Source of the DNA: Hyphodiscus hymeniophilus
Lineage: Eukaryota > Ascomycota > Leotiomycetes > Helotiales > Hyphodiscaceae
Direction: 5' to 3'
DNA length: 64,000 bases
Assembly: GCA_016508695.1 (NCBI GenBank)
Contig: VNKQ01000008.1
Location: 868,001 to 932,000 of the forward strand
The first letter of the stretch is position 1. Each line of letters starts with the position of its first letter. The notes beneath the pieces are model-generated. The model was not told where the DNA came from. It ran no database searches and worked only from the letters and a program-made list of their open reading frames with translations. Below are positions 10,341 through 22,641 of the stretch, piece by piece. Both the position numbers and the translations under genes were made by a program.

Positions 10341-12693
10341 TCATAACTCCTCTTCACGGCGTTTCATATTCATCCAAGTGGCGTTAAAATCGGCATTTAG
10401 TTTATGGTGAGAAGACCGAGCAATACGTCCTATAAACCGTACCTTCACATTGAATTCAACACTGTAAACCTCAGCGTAGTTAATACGGCATTCCCTTTCC
10501 AGTTTATCCCGTGGTGTCCTTGGAATGACTTGAATGGGGCTGCATCGTAGTTTTTCCTCTTGGTCAATCTCTCTTGGAGGTTCATTTCCCGTATAAATTA
10601 TGGCATGGTGCTCGGGATTCACTCCCACCCTTGTTGTGGCCTGCCTCTGATATGTCGTAATTGGTCTACGAGCAGTGAGTGAGTGACTCTGGTAAAGTAT
10701 AATGATACAAACAACTTACAAGCACAGATAGAATGTGTGGTCGACACTGACAATAACGAACCGGCGGATATGTGAAAATACTCTGTCTCCGTGTTTCCCA
10801 TACCATGACTCAGACGAATATTCTGTCGCATTCTCTCGCGCCGCACATTTACCTGCAGGTTCAGCCCAGAGCATTTTCAATACCTCAGACATGGAAGTCA
10901 GCGGATGATATTGTCATGTTTCGAAGACACTTACTTGGCCAGGTTTGAAATCTTGCTGTCTATGGACCCTATATTCTATGGACGATTAGTTCTGTTTGTT
11001 GCCCAGTGCGACCCCGTGAATACATACTAGGATCCAGAGACTCCACCAACTCTGCAGTTCCCGATATTGTTCCCCGGGCTTCTTTGATTGGGGCCATCGG
11101 ACTGCTACCTATGGGTGTCGACGCATTGTAGGGTTGCTGTTGCACTCCAGCCGCCATAACGCTTATACTGCGATACAGCTCAATTTCATCCACAATATGC
11201 TCTTCCGGAGGAGCATCATTCTCTTCGTCGAACGTTTCCTCATCAGCATGTTTTTCCTTTGAATCCACACCATTGAATTGATTCATGTTGTGCGAATCTC
11301 CTGCATGAGCGCCCGAAGGACTTTCGGTTTTGTTCAAGAGTACCCACCGACTGCATTGTGGGCATGTTCTCCCACCATTGCTCGCCTCTGCATTGAGTAA
11401 TGAAGCTTCACAGGTGGGGAAAGGACAGAAATCTTGCTCGGCGAGGAAATCATCCAAAACGATGGACATCTGGAGGTGATCTCCATCCCTGATGGCATGG
11501 TTCCATGAGTCCTCCAGGAGACGTCTGCCGCCTGCAGCATGCATAATCAAGAAATCCCCCCTTTCCACTCTAGACTTTCCAGGTCGGCCATCGAAAATTG
11601 CGTTGAGGATAAGTCGAAAGGTTTTCCATTGTAGGCACATTTGATACGGCAGCGCTAACGTCTCTCCTAATGCGTCGGTGAATTGTACAATCGGAGGACA
11701 GATTCTTGTGGCAACACTCCCTTGAAGGGTATGAAGTATGCTGAATATGCGTTGAAATTGGCGCATTAACAAGGCAACAGATTCTTGCATCTCATTCGTA
11801 AATTTTGTAATCGCAGCCACCAGATCGAATAGTCGCATCGCAAGATCGCGCAGCGTAAGTAAACCCTGCGTTACTTGAGATAAAGTATCGGTTGTGATTG
11901 CTATTACCGATTTTGTATGTTCTTCCGTTGTCGAAGCCATTGATATAACCTCTTGGATCAGGTCATGTTCGTCTTGCAGTTGTTGAATGGTTCGATCTGC
12001 CTTGCGTTCTAGGGTGCCTAGAGTTTCTTCTTGACGTTCAAGTTGAGATTTCGTCTCTACTTGGTGGGTTAATGACGAGTCAACTCCGGCTTGAACATCC
12101 TCAAGCAGTCTCCGATATGCCAAAATCTTCTCTTGTAATCCACAAGTTGCTTCCGCACTATCGTGCTCAGCGGTTGTGATAGATGACACGGCCTGTGTCA
12201 TAAGAAGCAGAGAGATTGTCGCAACATGGCTCCCTAATTTTGTCCTCAGCGCCTTCACCTCATCTTGATAGGCCAATCTCCACTGCATCCGCCGATGGAA
12301 GCCTCTGAATCTTTGACCTCCAACAGTCGTGATGCCTAGTCTTTGGTCAAACTTGGAGATCTTGTTCAAGAACTGTTGAAGCGGGATCTGGCATGTTAGA
12401 GCCGTAGCTCTGATGGCGGTGAGATGAAGGAGTTCGTGTTTCTTGGGTTGCAAAGTCTGGAGTTGTTTCAATGCGCGATCGAGAGCTTCGAGTTCGATGA
12501 GGAGATGTTGGTATTCAGGTGCGGCTTCACCGTTCTAGTATTCAGGGTGCCAAGATTAGCAACTTTTGTGTAGGGACTGAACAGTGCTACAGGGCGAGCA
12601 ACAACATACTTCTCGAAGCTCTACTGTAATCTTTTGGATGAGCTGCCCAACCGCGATGAAGTCCCCTACCGAGAAACCAAAAGGCACTGCCAT
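10341..12693 (-). CDS. ULD (ubiquitin-like) and DUF6590 domain protein
   Basis: A 705-residue protein rebuilt from five exons: 12693..12610, 12534..11024, 10968..10935, 10883..10720 and 10665..10341; total length divides by three and every junction has GT/AG. The N-terminus MAVPFGFSVGDFIAVGQLI is the short hydrophobic leader common to fungal STAND-associated and ULD proteins. Residues about 60-330 are helical and probably coiled coil. A ubiquitin-like ULD domain follows (RGDFLIMHAAGGRRLLEDSW, DGDHLQMSIVL), then a Cys pair with a CPFPTC motif. The last three exons encode a DUF6590-type region (FVIVSVDHTFYLCLPITTYQ, then INYAEVYSVEFNVKV). Function is unknown. Domain names are from memory of the families. 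The splice at 11023..10969 is the least certain. Confidence 0.82.
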
Positions 12694-13230
12694 AGCGCAT
12701 TCACAGTTATATTGCGTTAGCTGAAGGCCGTGATAAGGCACGGTACGCACGGATGGCCCCCGCAACCCCGCATACATGTCACATCGCCCTTGACTGTGGC
12801 CTAGACCTCCATAGCTTGGTAGCTCCCAAGCGTTTGAGTTCGGAATTCTCCGAATGCCAATCATCGTTCAAGCTCCTCTGTCTTCAAGTTCTGGAGAAGA
12901 GACAATAAGAGTGCGGAGGCTTGGAGGGAGGATTTTATCTGCGCTTCAGCTACGCTTCAGTTTCAGTGGTGAGGGGGGGTAGTGGACCTCGCCTGGCACG
13001 CTTCTCGAAAGTCCTCTACTGTTTTGCATTGTGATGACGAGTCTCATGATGAAGTCCTTCGGGGTCTCTGTTGGTGTACCATCAAGGTCCTTTTCCCTGG
13101 TTTCAGTTTGATTTCGCAACAGCGCGTTTTCATTGAGGGCATACGATATCCTTGACTCTTCTCTCATCTGGCTGTATATATCTGGCATGCTCACCACCTC
13201 GAACACTATTACCTTTCACCAGCCGGCAAA

Positions 13231-14058
13231 ATGATACTTGGAGGCACCCCCATTATCATACTCTCCTCAACCCGCTCCGCTATGTCGCGGCTCAACCCGT
13301 ACTCAAATATCACCAATCTCACCCTACAGGACTACCATGCAATCAAAGAAAACCGCACCTGTCTCGCCCCTACAGTCCACCGATGCCTGTCAGCACTCTA
13401 CAAGAGGCTGTCCATGGCCGACGTTCCGGCTCACAACGCCTCAACGATCGCCCAACGGTTTAACGTCGCCGCAGTCGCGCAAACCACAAGTACGCCGCAT
13501 GACACGTACATCTCCAAGGCTAAAGGGGCGGCATATTTCTTCCTCGCTGTATTCTGTGTTATCATTATTGGAGCAGTGCTCTGTGCCGTATTTAAATGCA
13601 TGGGATCATCTCAGGAGAGGAAGAAACGGGCGACGGGTGACATGGCGGCCATGGAAGATGGCGTTGGTAGCGGTACTCACGCGGCAGCTCAGAATACGCA
13701 TCCTCGACACCCTCGATCTTCTCGCTCGATGCGGAAGAGTCATCGCTCTGGATCGCATCGTACGTCTCGGAACTCGCCCGCGATGAGAGATCCAGGAACG
13801 AGAGAAGGGAGAACCCGCAATTCTTGTCCGTACGCAGAGCGTGAATCGTCTCTCTCGACGCCCGCTGTGCGTCCTGCATCAGAGGCTTTTGATGGATTTG
13901 AGGAAGTCCGGCTCCCGCCGCCGGCTTATGATATGGCGAGATTGGATCGTTTGGCTGAGGAGAGATTGAGCTTGGGTGCGGTGCCGGCTTATGAGTGGGA
14001 GGATCCAGAGGAAAGGGAAGCTAGGAGGGCAATGGTTCCGAATTTTGGATTTATTTGA
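13231..14058 (+). CDS. Single-pass membrane protein, hypothetical
   Basis: An intact 275-residue frame starting at ATG 13231. Residues about 98-122 (AAYFFLAVFCVIIIGAVLCA) form one clear transmembrane segment. The N-terminal 95 residues contain possible N-glycosylation sites (NIT, NLT, NRT), which would place them outside, or in the lumen. The C-terminal 150 residues are basic then acidic, rich in Ser/Arg/His, and probably disordered and cytosolic, ending WEDPEEREARRAMVPNFGFI. No signal peptide is obvious, although residues 6-16 are hydrophobic. I do not recognise a family; similar small TM proteins with disordered tails are common in filamentous fungi. Confidence 0.7.
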   Translation: MILGGTPIIILSSTRSAMSRLNPYSNITNLTLQDYHAIKENRTCLAPTVHRCLSALYKRLSMADVPAHNASTIAQRFNVAAVAQTTSTPHDTYISKAKGAAYFFLAVFCVIIIGAVLCAVFKCMGSSQERKKRATGDMAAMEDGVGSGTHAAAQNTHPRHPRSSRSMRKSHRSGSHRTSRNSPAMRDPGTREGRTRNSCPYAERESSLSTPAVRPASEAFDGFEEVRLPPPAYDMARLDRLAEERLSLGAVPAYEWEDPEEREARRAMVPNFGFI

Positions 14059-16408
14059 GGACGAGAGAAGGACTGATATGTTGGGAATGTGGTGCTGTGG
14101 AATGGAGTACATAGTACGATCGATCAACAATTGTACAATTACTTCTTTCTCGTGGGTATTAGAAATATCTTGGTGGCGATTTGACCATAGTTCGTGGGTG
14201 ACTTGTATGGCATTCCCAGCGTGATAACGTCGTCATTCTCAGGCATTGCTTGCTCTCTCAGTGACAGCGGTGGGTTGAGGTCTAGCCTACGTGAGGCACG
14301 ACCTCATCGAAATATCTTCCGGGCATCTTGTTGCTTCTCGGACTCTCTTGATGGATACCGCACCTTTAGCAGGATCAGGATCTCTATAACGCACCGCCTT
14401 ACGCCAATCGGCAATGCCTTCTCTCTGCAGCTTTCAGCGATGTAGAGGCCGACTGACCCACCCGTTGTTGTCGTATTATAATCCTCGAGGGAGGATAGGT
14501 CAGCACTGGACATCCAACACACCAGAATCTGGCAGCAGTTCGTGGTCCCCTTAGGGCAATGCCATAGCACCTGTTCATACGGAATCAAAACTGCCGTTCT
14601 CGTTGATCATCTCCGTATGTATATCTCAGATCAATTATTCAATAGTGTCAGAGCCCAAAGGTGGATTATATCATCGAAGATTGGTTGCTTTTGTCTGCCA
14701 CCAACCAGAATTGAAAGGACTTCCGCAGTGGTTGCCTTCCAATTTTCAACTTGTTATTAAGAGTACGATGATCGACTCGCTCCGAGCTATGGGTAGACGA
14801 TTTTTGGAATGAAAAGGTGCTATTGCTGCCATGATGAACATGAGAGACGAGTCAAAATTGCATTCGCATTTATGCTCCAGAAGAAAATGATGACTAGGCA
14901 TATCTTTTCGTCCTGTGAGACCTTGTATCGAACGTCTGAAACATATAGAGGAAAATTGTGCGGAATGTGAAATATTAAAAATACCTAGGTTGCTGGCATG
15001 GCGATCTCAACGTCGTTGTTCTTTGAAGAAATTCCCAGAGAGGGAGGGTTGCGAAGGAGGGGAACACCTTGCCCTGGCCTTTGGAGTCACTCCCCAAGAG
15101 TAGGTTACAAAGTAGACTGGATTGATAAGCCTGATGTTGTGCTTGAATGACCACTGAAATCGTGATCGACAGAGAAGCGGTAGTATAGATCTGCGTTGCA
15201 ACAAGTTAAGGTAATGTTTGCTCGCTTGTTTCCGTACCAAGCGCCTCTCTGTCTGTGGTGGCGTCTGTAGTGACCAATGAAGCGATTCGCCCCTTGAGTG
15301 ACAAAGCGCTAGTGAAATCAAGGTAAGCATTCAATAAGCGAGCACTCGAACAACATACCAAGTTTATAACAAACATCAAATCAAATGGCGATCAAACCCT
15401 CAAAAGTAGATTTCCCGTCAATCTTGTCAACGCTGAGTTGTCCTTCATATATATTTGTCAGCAGCCCTATGCCAGTATCAACGCGATTCAAAGTGTTAGA
15501 CATTTGCAGATGTATGTTGATTGCGTCAGATCAGCCGAGGCCGTCGGAGCCCGTCTTCGGCGAAGGGCGAAGCGAAAGAAGTATAATTCAACCAATTCAG
15601 GCCGTTCTAGCCATCAGGAGACCAAGTTTGGCTCTTGGAACCCCGGCAGTATTCACCTAGAAGTCGCTCAATCAAGACCAACTCGCTTTACTAGCTTTTT
15701 GTTGTGTTGCGATACTGCTGCGTTCTCGCTTCGCTTCACGATCCCTTAGCCTCGTACCGGGAACCAACGACTGCCAGGAACCATTTTTACGACCCGTCCT
15801 CCACAATTTACTGAAAGCGTATCCATTATGAAGGTCACCCCTGGGCGAGACCTTTTAGGTGCTTGGAGAGCGTATTTGTGACCACTAGTCATCATTTCCT
15901 AGTTTACTCCAACTTCACTACAGCCTACAGGGCGAAGAGAAGCGATGAATCGGAATGTCGCCGAAGCCACCACAAGGAAAGTACTGGGTGGATCTCGAAT
16001 ATGGAGTCCTTAAACTCATTACCCTCGTTCAGAGATCAGCAACGCTTACAAATATGTTATGAAATGCTCACAGAATGAACGTCTAGGGCCAAGATATAGT
16101 CGCATACGGTCCTCGATGCTACTCTCCTGGTGGATTCGCTTCTTTCATTTCTCGCCTATCTATTTGAAGTCAACAATTTTGGTTGTACCAAGTTACACGG
16201 TTAGAAACTGACCCGCAGCACCAAAGCTATCGGGTACATTCTCGTGTAAGGGAAATACCGTCAATATACCTTCTCTAGGCCAGATACCGTAATTGGTACG
16301 CCAACTCCCCATCCCCAGTATTCTACTTCCACGAAGACTTACTATCAAATGCTGAACTTCAAATCCAATATAGGGGGTCAGTCAGCATTGTGGTAGATTG
16401 GCAGCGAG
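14059..16408. other. Intergenic, no supported gene
   Basis: 2.35 kb with only scattered short open frames on both strands, none with recognisable motifs, spliceable partners or a convincing start. No repeat was noticed. Confidence 0.5.
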
Positions 16409-18383
16409 ATGGCCAACAAGAGAGTAAATCCCACCGCCTCTCCTCCCAGTGACGGCCGAGAGGACCCATCATCGAATACCTCTCCAAGCCCGTTCCAAAG
16501 CAGCCAGTTGCCGTATGAAGTCGACGGAAGTTTCAATTCTGGCAGTGACAAGAACACAGAACACCAATCATATCCTAATATTCCTGTCACAATACCAAAG
16601 ACAGAACATCAACATGCTGAGGACTCTCAAAATTCATCTCTATTGCCCCCAGCTGAAGCACACTATGACCCTTTTGTTTTTGTCAATGAACAGGATCTCC
16701 AGAGCTCAGGCAGCGAGGAAGTCAGAAAGACCATTAGGTCGCATGTCAGGCGCGGCACTCACTTAAGACAAAGACGCCTCAATGAAGCATCAAGACCCAA
16801 CCCAGCGGTCGTGAAGAGGTTATTGAGACGTCCTGGCAATGAAAGCGGAGAAGCTTTTTCCAGTAGCGCTACATCTCTGAGAGGCTCACAGGAGCTTTTT
16901 CGATTCAATGACACAAGGCAGGGTCAACCCGTGGCGTTGGGCCCCAATTATGGCATCTCGGGAATACTTGGCATTGCAGCCAGTATTGACGTTCCCGCCG
17001 GTATTGGGATGGAGTATTCCCTCCTGGGAGGCCAGGCCTGCTCGCATACATTCCCCTCCTTTCATATCAGTCGGCATCACCTGGATTCCAGTCAGTAGCT
17101 ACTTGTTTTCATCTGCCTCCTCCTCCTCCTGAGCTCATTTTATCAGATGCCCTTATTGCAGTACCCTTACTCATTATTATTAGTCAATGGAGCACTTACG
17201 CCCTACGTTCAAGCCCAAAACAGCCCATCCTCTGAGCCAATTCGAGAAAATCACGCTATCTCGATTTGGATGCCTTCGGCCAGCATTCCTCTACCAAATG
17301 CTGAAAGCCCAAGACCCTGTCTTTTGAAGAGTGCAAGAACGATTGTCTTCGTCCTCAATACCCTCGGTTACTTCGATTTCAAAGATCAAACGATCAAATG
17401 GGTCAACGAGCAACTGCAACAGCCAGGTCAAGGGACAAGTGATGTAACGATGGGGGTCATTATTTATCTTATGACTTGGGAGGTAAGATCTAGTCCATTC
17501 CCGGCAATAGCCTCTCAGCTGTATAATATTTGAAAATTTTCCCGCTCATCAATGAAACACCAGATCGCAAGAGGAAACCTCACGGAGGTTACACATCATA
17601 TGCGTGGTTTGCAACGAATGATCGACTTGAGAGGGGGTATCCCCAGTGCGAGGCATTTTGATTGGAAACTACAGTTGTATGGTTTTACCGATCCATAGTA
17701 CTGCTATCTACACGACTAACATTTTCAGTATTGATCTGCTGGTGGCTGTCATGACCAGTAGCGAACCTCGACTTCATTTCCAGTCCCGATCTCCCGAGCC
17801 AGCATCGCCTGACGATCCATCGATTGGATCACAACAGGTCCCCGACTCACCGTTATGGGGGACAACGCCTCTCTCATTGGTCCTAGCCAACTCGCCTTTC
17901 TGTGGAGAGTGCATCAAGGTTCTCCAAGTAATGCGGGATCTGGTAACTATAAGACAGTCCGGGAGGCACGACTCGTTGCCGCTACCCTCGTTCGGTTTGC
18001 TGCGTCACTCTTCCTTGCCATCTCTTCTGAAAATCATCCTTCTCACAGCAATAATCTTTCACCGAGCGTTCAGCGAGCCACCTGTCTCGTTTGCAGCGCC
18101 TGTGAATCACGATGTAATCGAGCAGATTTGTCGTGAACTCGAGGACGAGGCCAACGATGAAACCTGGGTCCGGTATCCTGGGATTCTGCTCTGGATTGTC
18201 TTGACGGCAGGGGCAGCGGCATCATTTCGAGAGGAGCGTGCATTCTTCACTATGTTTCTGATGAAAGTTGGAACTTCAGCGGTCTGGTGGGGACCTGACA
18301 AAGCAAGACTGGCCCTACTGAGGTTCCTGTGGATCAAGAGGAGGTCTGAAGGCCTGGAGGCAAGACCTGGAGTGGCGGACTAG
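16409..18383 (+). CDS. Fungal-specific transcription factor (PF11951-like), splicing unclear
   Basis: A regulator-type protein lacking a zinc cluster. The N-terminal exon from ATG 16409 carries the motif FVFVNEQDLQSSGSEEVRKT followed by RSHVRRGTHLRQRR, typical of the fungal family whose body is PF11951. The downstream part is assembled through clear introns at 17483..17563 and 17677..17728: WVNEQLQQPGQGTSDVTMG, then HHMRGLQRMIDLRGG, then IDLLVAVMTSSEPRLHFQ, to the stop at 18383. The link between the first exon (stop at 17098) and the frame open from 17147 is not resolved: no donor/acceptor pair joins them while keeping the expected helical core, and several alternative frames look partly coding. 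Either an intron escapes me or the gene is damaged there. Confidence 0.65.
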
Positions 18384-19092
18384 GATCTCAAAATTTTACA
18401 AATCCGCGAGGCTCATCATGTGTCTCACTGGTCATCTCCTCCATTTGCACAAGATAGAAATTGTGAGAATGACATCACACCCCATCACGTGACACAATCA
18501 TATGTGCTCATAGTCGAACGCACTGCGATTCTGATGGTGTCCCTGAAGCACTAGAATAGCGATGTCTGGGGAAGGATACTGGTGAACTTTCTGCTTGGTA
18601 CGCCCCAGTAACATCGAACGCCCTGATATATCGACTTGGCAAGAATAGTCCAATCCGGGGTTGTGGATAGGATTCGTAGATTTAGCTTTGCGATGTTTCT
18701 CGGCTCTGCCATGGATAATAGGTCCATGGTAGAATCATAACGGAAGTTGCATAACTCCAATTTGCTAATCGTTTGTCCTCGCCAATGTCTTGCTCACGCC
18801 CTCATGTGTTTGAAAAGCCACTGGGTATTTATAGTTTGGGCGACAGCAGCTGTCTAGTCGTCGAAAACTTGAGAGCAATTAGGGTCTCGTGCCTCGTTCG
18901 AGCGAAAGTTATTGACTGAGGTAGCTCCAAAGTCTACTTGGAACAAGAATATCTTGAAATCAAATAACAAGATCTATATGGTTGAAACAGTGCGCAGATT
19001 ACGAATAGGTAGCATCATTTCATGCAGGAAAGTTCTCCGATTATTCATACACTCAAAAGTGCTATCCAATGCATTTTTACTCCATGACCTGC
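18384..19092. other. Intergenic, no supported gene
   Basis: About 700 bp between two genes whose 3' ends face each other. Only short frames without recognisable content. Confidence 0.5.
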
Positions 19093-20329
19093 TCACAATT
19101 TCGCAATCATCTTGTTACCCTTCTGGATCCATGTAACGGCATCCCCGACTAATTCATCAACAACAGCCTTGGCGCTCTTCTTCTCGTTCACAACAGCGGC
19201 CGCCTTGCCCATCAAGAATGGTCTTGCATTATCCATGGTATCATCGTCAATATCATCTCCTGCAAGCTATTAGGTGTATTCTAAAATGGTGACTTCTGCT
19301 ACTTACCCAATGTCTCGAAGTCGTGCTCAACGGGAATAACGCCCTTGCTTGTAAGCTCCTTAATCTCCGCAGCGCGGTTCTCCTCCCAATTTGAGATATA
19401 AGCGTTGTTTCGGACACGGAGAGGTCTGCCGGTAAAGATGATTGTTCGGACGTTATCATCATGGCCAGCAGTTCTGACGGCCTCCTGGTGAGCCTTTGGT
19501 GCACCAGCCTCATCAGTCAAGATGAAACGGGTACCAACCCAAACGGCAGAGGCACCGAGCATAAGAGCTGCAGCAACAGTTTGGCCATTGTAAATACCTC
19601 CGGCCGCGACGACCTGAACAGGAGCGCCAGACATTGGGCTGGTCTTGCCCTTGCAGAGCTCGACAACAGCCGGGATCAAAACAGTTGTGGGAACATCTCC
19701 AGTGTGTCCTCCTCCCTCGCCACCTTGTGCACAGATGATGTCAACGCCAAGTTCGAGGCACTTCTTGACGTGCTTGGGGTGACCGATCATGTTCATATAA
19801 GGGATACCGGCTTTGTGCAAGCGCTCGACAACATGCTTTGGTGGGACTCCAACAGCGGAGACAAAGAGCTTAGCGCCACTGTCAATAATGATGCTCACAA
19901 GCTCGTCGAGTTTGCCCTTGGTATAATCGTAGCTGTTGATTCCCGTGTCAGCACCGGCGCAAATGGAGTTGTAATCACCCAGCAGGTGACTGTGCTTACT
20001 TCGTCTTTCGTGCGCTCCCGCCGACTTGTGGGAGGAGCAAGTCAACGCCAAAAGGAGCGTCTTTGTCCGTGAGGAAGGACTTTAGCTCTGCAATTTGCTC
20101 ACGGAGCATGTCTGGTGTGTATCCAACTCCTCCAATGACACCAAGTCCTCCTGCGTTTGTGACAGCAGCGGCAAGCTTAGGACCAGCCGCGACGTTCATT
20201 CCGGCGAGGAGAACAGGATGGGGAATCTTCAGGAGGTCGGTGACCGTTGTGCGTATTTGCTCTGCGATTGTCCATCAGCTCGCGGCTCGGTTGACTGTGA
20301 TGCATGTGATACTCACGCTTGGATGCCAT
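19093..20329 (-). CDS. Nitronate monooxygenase (2-nitropropane dioxygenase family)
   Basis: FMN-dependent TIM-barrel enzyme that oxidises alkyl nitronates such as propionate-3-nitronate; a detoxification role is the family view. Four exons (20329..20317, 20261..20000, 19932..19307, 19259..19093) with consistent phases give 355 residues. The first exon is only 13 nt (MASK plus one base). Visible signatures: PHPVLLAGMNVAAGPKLAAA, GLGVIGGVGYTPDMLREQI, the glycine-rich GGEGGGHTGDVPTTVLIPAV, and the phosphate-binding AAGGIYNGQTVAAALMLGAS then VWVGTRFILTDE. Length, domain order and intron phases all fit an intact gene. Confidence 0.92.
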
Positions 20330-20857
20330 CTTGTTTATGGTATTGTTGTTTCCTCGGTATGTGGTTTGATTGTAGATGAGGATTGTAGTGTAGGTTAGAA
20401 GGCGTTTGCTTGTGTTTGAGAAGCAAATGAATAGAGATATGCTGCAAAGAGAGGAAGATTTGCAAGGAGAGACGATTTACGAGGAGCAGAACATAGAATG
20501 TGGGGACTCGGCCTACCCGTTCGCGCTTACTCCATGTTTTGGGAAACAAGCCGAGGCAAAATTGCTAGTTCCGGTGTCATCTGCGCAATGTCAGCCTCGA
20601 GCTTGATTAATGAACAAATAAATTGCCTGAGGGAAGAAACGAAATGGAAAACTTGAGTGATTTATTTGAATAAGGATGTGAATATCTGCTCATCTCAAGA
20701 ATAATGGAATGGATACTGACACTTTAAGGGGACTTTTGTTTCTCCCTTTGGATACTTCTATTGTTAATATCACGTGACTTAAATGCTGACATCGCTGGAA
20801 GATAACTTCATCCTTTCAAAAGCCTCATCATGATATCGTGAGCCACAACCATCGTCA

Positions 20858-22641
20858 ATGAAGATTTTTCGCCAAGGGCTTACGGCTAGGGGAAGAGCGC
20901 TCTACTCGAGAAAAGTTCCTATTTCAAGAACGTTCAATGCTACTACACGAGGCTTTATGGCCTCTACACGCCTTCAAAGTACCACCACCGACCGTCTAAC
21001 AGCAGCACCATGGTCTCAGCACCCGCTAGCTGTGTCTACCACTCCAAATGACGATACCTTTACACTACCAAAGAATCAAGTAAACGCCAAGAGAACAGCA
21101 TACATCGCTTTGGGAAGCAATCTTGGTGATAAGATTGGCTGGATAGACAAGGCCTGTAATGAGATGTCGGCAAGAGGAATCAAGATCACGAGAACCAGCA
21201 GTCTTTGGGAAACAGAGCCAATGTATGTCTTGGACCAAGACAGCTTCATCAATGGCGCCTGCGAGGTCAGTTCTGCTCTTTCTCTCATGTGATCTCTTTC
21301 GTTCTCTCGGCCGAACCGGAAGGCATTCCGGATCCCGGATCCCGGATCTCAAACGCCTCTTTTCCGAATTGCCGTTTCGGGAATGATACATTCTGAGTGC
21401 TGACGACCTTTCTTGCAGGTGGAGACCACCTTAGATCCACTGAATCTTTTGAATGAGCTCCAAAGCATTGAGAATGATTTGGGACGGAAGAAGATCATTG
21501 ATAAAGGCCCTCGCAATATCGATCTGGATATCCTTCTCTATGAGGATGAAGCGGTTGACCATCCGAGATTGAAAATACCACATATTGGAATGCATGAACG
21601 GGAGTTCGTCCTTCGTCCTCTATCAGAGTATGTCGACCTAGATTCGTTACTCTTAATGTTCGCTGACACAAGCGTAGACTCGTCCCTGGGAAGGCGTTGT
21701 ACCCTGCATCACCTTGGAAAGTCACTCAAGACTACCTCAATGCGCTTCCTCCATCTCCATCAACATTGTCCACTCTCACGCCCACTAGAGATGGTGTTGA
21801 GCCTCTCCGAGCAATGAAGTCCAACCGCCCAACCCAAGTGATGGCTATCCTGAATCTAACTCCCGACTCGTTCTCCGATGGAGGTAAGCATTCCAAGGAG
21901 GCTCTTGGTAAGACTTTGTCCAAGATCCAACAAGCTTCATTCATCGACTTTGGAGGCCAGTCCAGTGCTCCCCATGCGAAGGATGTATCGGCTGAAGAAG
22001 AGGCATCTCGAGTTGTACCAATAATCCAACAGATGCGACGAACCTCTGCGTATGACTCCAAAATCATCAGCGTAGACACCTATAGAGCCTCTGTGGCAGA
22101 AGCAGCCGTGAGAGCTGGAGCAGATATCGTCAACGACATCTCTGCTGGTCTGCTAGACCCTGAGATGCTGCCCACCATGGCACGTCTTGGGAAGACAGTT
22201 TGCTTGATGCATATGCGTGGCACCCCAGCAACTATGAACAAACTGACTGACTACTCCCCTCTTGGTTTGATTCCAACCATCGCCAATGAGCTTCTTGACC
22301 GTGTATCAGCCGCCCAATCAGCCGGGGTCCGCCGCTGGCGTATTGTATTGGATCCAGGTGTTGGATTCGCGAAGACTGGTGAACAGAATCTAGAGATCTT
22401 GAGGAACCTGGATGTATTAAGGGATTGGCCAGGACTGAGAGGCTTTCCATGGCTTGTGGGATCGAGTAGGAAGAACTTCGTAGGCCGGATAACTGGTGTG
22501 AGCAGGCCCCATGAGAGAACATGGGGAACGGCGGCTACTGTTGCTGCTGCTATACAGGGCGGAGCAGATATTGTGAGGGTTCATGATGTCGAGGAGATGG
22601 CTCAAGTGGCCAAGATGTCGGATGCTATCTGGCGTCCTTGA
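20858..22641 (+). CDS. Bifunctional HPPK-dihydropteroate synthase (folate synthesis)
   Basis: Makes 7,8-dihydropteroate from 6-hydroxymethyl-dihydropterin and p-aminobenzoate; target family of sulfonamides. Exons 20858..21265, 21419..21627 and 21678..22641 give 526 residues. Residues 1-60 are Arg/Ser/Thr-rich without acidic residues (KIFRQGLTARGRALYSRK), consistent with mitochondrial import. HPPK follows (AYIALGSNLGDKIGWID, KGPRNIDLDILLYEDE). DHPS begins near MAILNLTPDSFSDGG and continues with SVDTYRASVAEAAVRAGADI, VCLMHMRGTPATMN, LDPGVGFAKTGEQN, LVGSSRKNFVGRITG and GGADIVRVHDVEEM. The dihydroneopterin aldolase domain found at the N-terminus of the trifunctional yeast Fol1 is absent here; it must be encoded elsewhere. 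Confidence 0.94.
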
